Source: Acidobacteriota bacterium (lineage in GTDB: Bacteria; Acidobacteriota; Blastocatellia; Pyrinomonadales; Pyrinomonadaceae). From it: a stretch of 7,884 nt of DNA. The stretch lies in assembly GCA_013698055.1 (NCBI GenBank), contig JACCVS010000008.1:1-7884 (forward strand), in the 5' to 3' direction. Under the pieces are notes generated by a model. It was not told the DNA's origin. It saw only the letters and a list, made by a program, of their open reading frames with translations, and did no database searches. Shown one piece after another: positions 6,801-7,884 of this stretch (its first letter is position 1; each line of letters opens with the position of its first letter). A program made the position numbers and the translations under genes.

Positions 6801-7884
6801 AAGCCCAACTGAGAGCCTGATGAGCGATGGGCGTGAGCGGGGCGACTTCAAGCGAGCGGCGCACCTGTGTGAGCGCTTCATCGAACCGCGCCGACATGCC
6901 CAGAAAGTAGGAGTACCACAATCGCCCCGTCACGTAGTTGGGATTCAGCTCAATTGCGCGGCGCAGGTAGCGTTCGGCTGCTTCCCAATCAAAGTCGTGC
7001 ATGATGGTGGCGAAGCCCAAAGCTGAATATGCTTCCGCCAGAGTGTCGTCGAGTGCGATGGCTTTGAGCGCTGATTCTTTAGCCGCCGCCGAAGTATCCG
7101 CGAAAGGCATCACGGCATAAACGCCGAGCCAGTTATAGTAATCGGCTATCCCTGCGTGGGCGAGCGCGTAATCGGGCGCGTGCGCAACCGCCTGGTTGTA
7201 ACAGATCAGGGCTTTGGCAAGCCCTGCTTCCGTGAACATGCTCCAGTAGTGACGCCCGCGCATGTAGGCTTCGTGCGCCTCCGGGCTGTCCGTGCCGCGC
7301 TTGGCGAGACGACGCCGCTCATCGCCCGTCAGGTGCGGGACGATGGCCTCGGCCACCTGAGCCGTGATGGCGTCTTCGAGACTCAGCACATCGTCGAACT
7401 TTTCATCGAACTTTCCGGCCCACACGGTAGAACCGCTCCACACGTCGAGCAGTTGCACAGTGACGCGGATGCGCTCGCCCGCGTGCTGCAAGCGACCGTC
7501 GAGGACAAAGCCGACATCCAGCTCGCGCCCGGCGATGAGTGGGTCGGAGTCTAAGGTCTGATAGCGCATGATGCTGCTCGTCGGGCGCACGCTGAAACGG
7601 CGGAGCTGGCTGAGACGCGTGATCAGCGCATCCGCCAGCCCTATCGCAAGATACTCATCGCCCGTTTCTTCTTTGCGTCCCTCGTCGAGAATTTTAGTGC
7701 GGCGCGTATCGAGAATCTTGAGCGGCAGCACGGCGATAGAAGTCTCCGCAGTATTCGCCTCAGCGTTGACCGGAGTCGCCGGATGAGTCGCCGCAGGAAA
7801 GAACGAAGGCGCGGAGATGGGTTGGCCGTCAAGGTGGCGCGTGATGTCATCGCGCAGTTGCTCCGCCGATTGATAACGCCGCTC
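3811..7884 (-). CDS. Ser/Thr protein kinase C-terminal region with three TolB-like/TPR modules (5' end outside window)
   Basis: The frame stops at TAG (3811-3813) and is open through the right edge, giving 1357 visible residues. Residues 2-25 (RRYQSAEQLRDD...RHLDGQPISA) match the usual end of acidobacterial-type Ser/Thr kinase domains, so the catalytic core should lie just beyond the edge. A Pro/Ala/Thr linker (about 26-48) without a membrane helix follows. Module A has a TolB-like domain (50-196: IAVLPLK, RPTSS, GERIRVTVQLLD, VWAGKFDE) and about eight TPRs (203-511). Module B repeats both (534-672, 679-987). Module C has TPRs only (1038-1346). Each TPR block ends in a motif like DPQFDELRDHPRFDELL. 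The 34-residue TPR periodicity is plain. The domains suggest a cytosolic kinase whose TPR arrays bind protein partners; substrates are unknown. The GTG at 7731 is the Val of IAVLPLK, not the true start. Confidence 0.88.
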   Translation of the reverse strand, partial: ERRYQSAEQLRDDITRHLDGQPISAPSFFPAATHPATPVNAEANTAETSIAVLPLKILDTRRTKILDEGRKEETGDEYLAIGLADALITRLSQLRRFSVRPTSSIMRYQTLDSDPLIAGRELDVGFVLDGRLQHAGERIRVTVQLLDVWSGSTVWAGKFDEKFDDVLSLEDAITAQVAEAIVPHLTGDERRRLAKRGTDSPEAHEAYMRGRHYWSMFTEAGLAKALICYNQAVAHAPDYALAHAGIADYYNWLGVYAVMPFADTSAAAKESALKAIALDDTLAEAYSALGFATIMHDFDWEAAERYLRRAIELNPNYVTGRLWYSYFLGMSARFDEALTQVRRSLEVAPLTPIAHQALSWAYYHARRYQESVATGRSLIANEPQYGLGHITLSVALWHTKKYKEAIIAALRGTELLGRSPYTLTWLASAYATAGEHDEAHAILDEIQRMSAKRYVSPYLLAMVYCNLGDCERALVELERALAIRDGRLVWLGVDPQFDELRDHPRFDELLRQTNNPRASRLAPVTQPTTDQKAIAVLPLQILSPQATGDTNRDYLSVGLADALITRLSNVHRFVLRPTSSVLRYQGSETDPLKAGSEMGVDFVISGTIRIAGERIRVTAQLLSVIDGAIRWTGKFDENYTDVLQLEDTISEQVAMALVPHLTGDERRKLSKRETDNPEAFESYLRGRYYWYMMTEDGFAKSIVCYERATALDPSYAAAYAGIAEYHCWLAVYGLMPPAEQLVAARSAAERAIALDDTLAEAHTAHGLALLAHETQWQLAEVRFRRALELNPNSTMAHSHYACQLGMEGRFDESIRQARRSCELDPINPFNPYFLAWCLYQARRYDESIAQARRVLQNEPNYGTAHFILSWALRRTGRYEEAVAEAKKAVEMLGEIPMFVAALGSAYAEAGQTEEARRVLARLREMSAARYVTPYHPAFIYIYLGERDEALALLEQGIAVGDPWLVWLGIEPQLDALRSNQRFNDLLRRTKNPLFARHAITLGTGSEAQSVPASRQAAYPDASPATPVPKPRPTEDDEANQLYVAGRYFATRRTAEGLRQAIERFERAVERDPKFALAYAEMADCYSLLNWYVEPPPPGAWEHAKQAALHAVEADDQLAESHASLGFVKLHYDRDFAGAENEFRLAIELKPDNAVAHRWRAFNLSAMGRHDEAIGEIRRAQEISPRSPVIATAFANVLFFAQRFVEASEQCRRSLELDPGSIPTHIVLRWTYEMRGMCNEALAVYEQERAFAGDAINTRAKHAHVLASCGRAEEAREILQEIVARRDEQWVTAYEIAVIYGFLGERDEAFNWLMQAEQENAVGLTYIRVDPRINNLRNDPRFDELLKRRSSPADTTGG
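3844..4782 (-). repeat. Internal coding repeat C: TPR array only, TolB-like domain missing
   Basis: Starting at DEANQLYVAGRYF, this copy corresponds to the TPR half of A and B through VDPRINNLRNDPRFDELL. In the place of the TolB-like domain is only a 43-residue Ala/Pro/Ser-rich spacer (about nt 4783-4908). It is more diverged than A and B are from each other but keeps the same TPR register. Confidence 0.8.
4909..6285 (-). repeat. Internal coding repeat B: TolB-like domain plus TPR array
   Basis: This is a second full module with the same order of motifs as A: IAVLPLQ, GLADALITRLS, RPTSSVLRYQ, GERIRVTAQLL, VPHLTGDERRKL, GRYYW, then TPRs and the terminal WLGIEPQLDALR...LLRR. Its TPR half aligns without gaps to copy C at a fixed offset of 359 codons (1077 nt). 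Confidence 0.85.
6337..7737 (-). repeat. Internal coding repeat A: TolB-like domain plus TPR array
   Basis: This copy runs from IAVLPLK to the NNPRAS boundary. From about nt 7655 downward it aligns to copy B at a fixed spacing of 1428 nt (476 codons) with no gap, for example DERR at 7314-7325 against 5886-5897. Only the first loop after IAVLPL differs in length, with 8 more residues in A. DNA identity is still visible locally (the TGATAGCGCA blocks at 7559 and 6131). Confidence 0.85.
7810..7884 (-). other. C-terminal end of a Ser/Thr kinase domain
   Basis: The 25 visible codons at the right edge read R-RYQSAEQLRDDITRHLDG-QPISA. The RYQSAEELxxDLxxxLxGxPxxA pattern is the familiar last helix of Hanks-type kinases in Acidobacteriota and Myxococcota. 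No catalytic loop or DFG motif is in view, so activity cannot be judged. Confidence 0.75.

Noticed and set aside
5905..7026. 373-aa open frame on the + strand
   Set aside because: It is antisense to the repeated kinase/TPR gene. Its sequence has no domain pattern and similar shadow frames recur opposite each repeat copy, as expected from GC-rich third positions.

Overview
The window looks like a chromosomal segment of an Acidobacteriota-type bacterium, possibly Blastocatellia. This is an inference from gene content: a Ser/Thr kinase fused to TolB-like and TPR modules, a lone contractile-sheath gene, and moderately high GC by eye. There is no marker gene to prove it. No rRNA, tRNA, CRISPR array, transposase or integrase was seen.

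Layout. Positions 1-1800 hold three + strand genes. They are the 3' part of a periplasmic adaptor (HlyD/membrane-fusion type), a 123-aa three-helix membrane protein starting 5 nt later, and an EamA/DMT-family transporter. Positions 1842-3419 hold two - strand genes: a 78-aa charged helical protein of unknown function, then a complete 405-aa contractile tail sheath protein. No tube, baseplate, spike or AAA+ partner is present within the window. Positions 3420-3573 are a divergent, AT-richer intergenic region with a bulged inverted repeat. A putative small membrane protein on the + strand follows, ending at 3780. Positions 3811-7884 are one - strand reading frame that is open through the right edge. 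Its first visible residues match the usual C-terminal end of a bacterial Ser/Thr kinase domain. The rest is a triplicated sensor/scaffold region: TolB-like plus TPR, TolB-like plus TPR, then TPR only.

How it fits together. The adaptor and small membrane protein are probably co-transcribed and act at the envelope. The EamA gene may share their transcript, but a 43-bp gap makes that uncertain. The sheath and the 78-aa gene are likely one unit, because they share a strand, each has a good Shine-Dalgarno sequence, and nothing lies between them. The kinase converges on the small + strand gene. Nothing in the sequence links the kinase to the sheath functionally.

The most notable items are the kinase's internal triplication, whose copies align without gaps over hundreds of residues while the third copy has lost its TolB-like domain, and the apparently isolated sheath gene.
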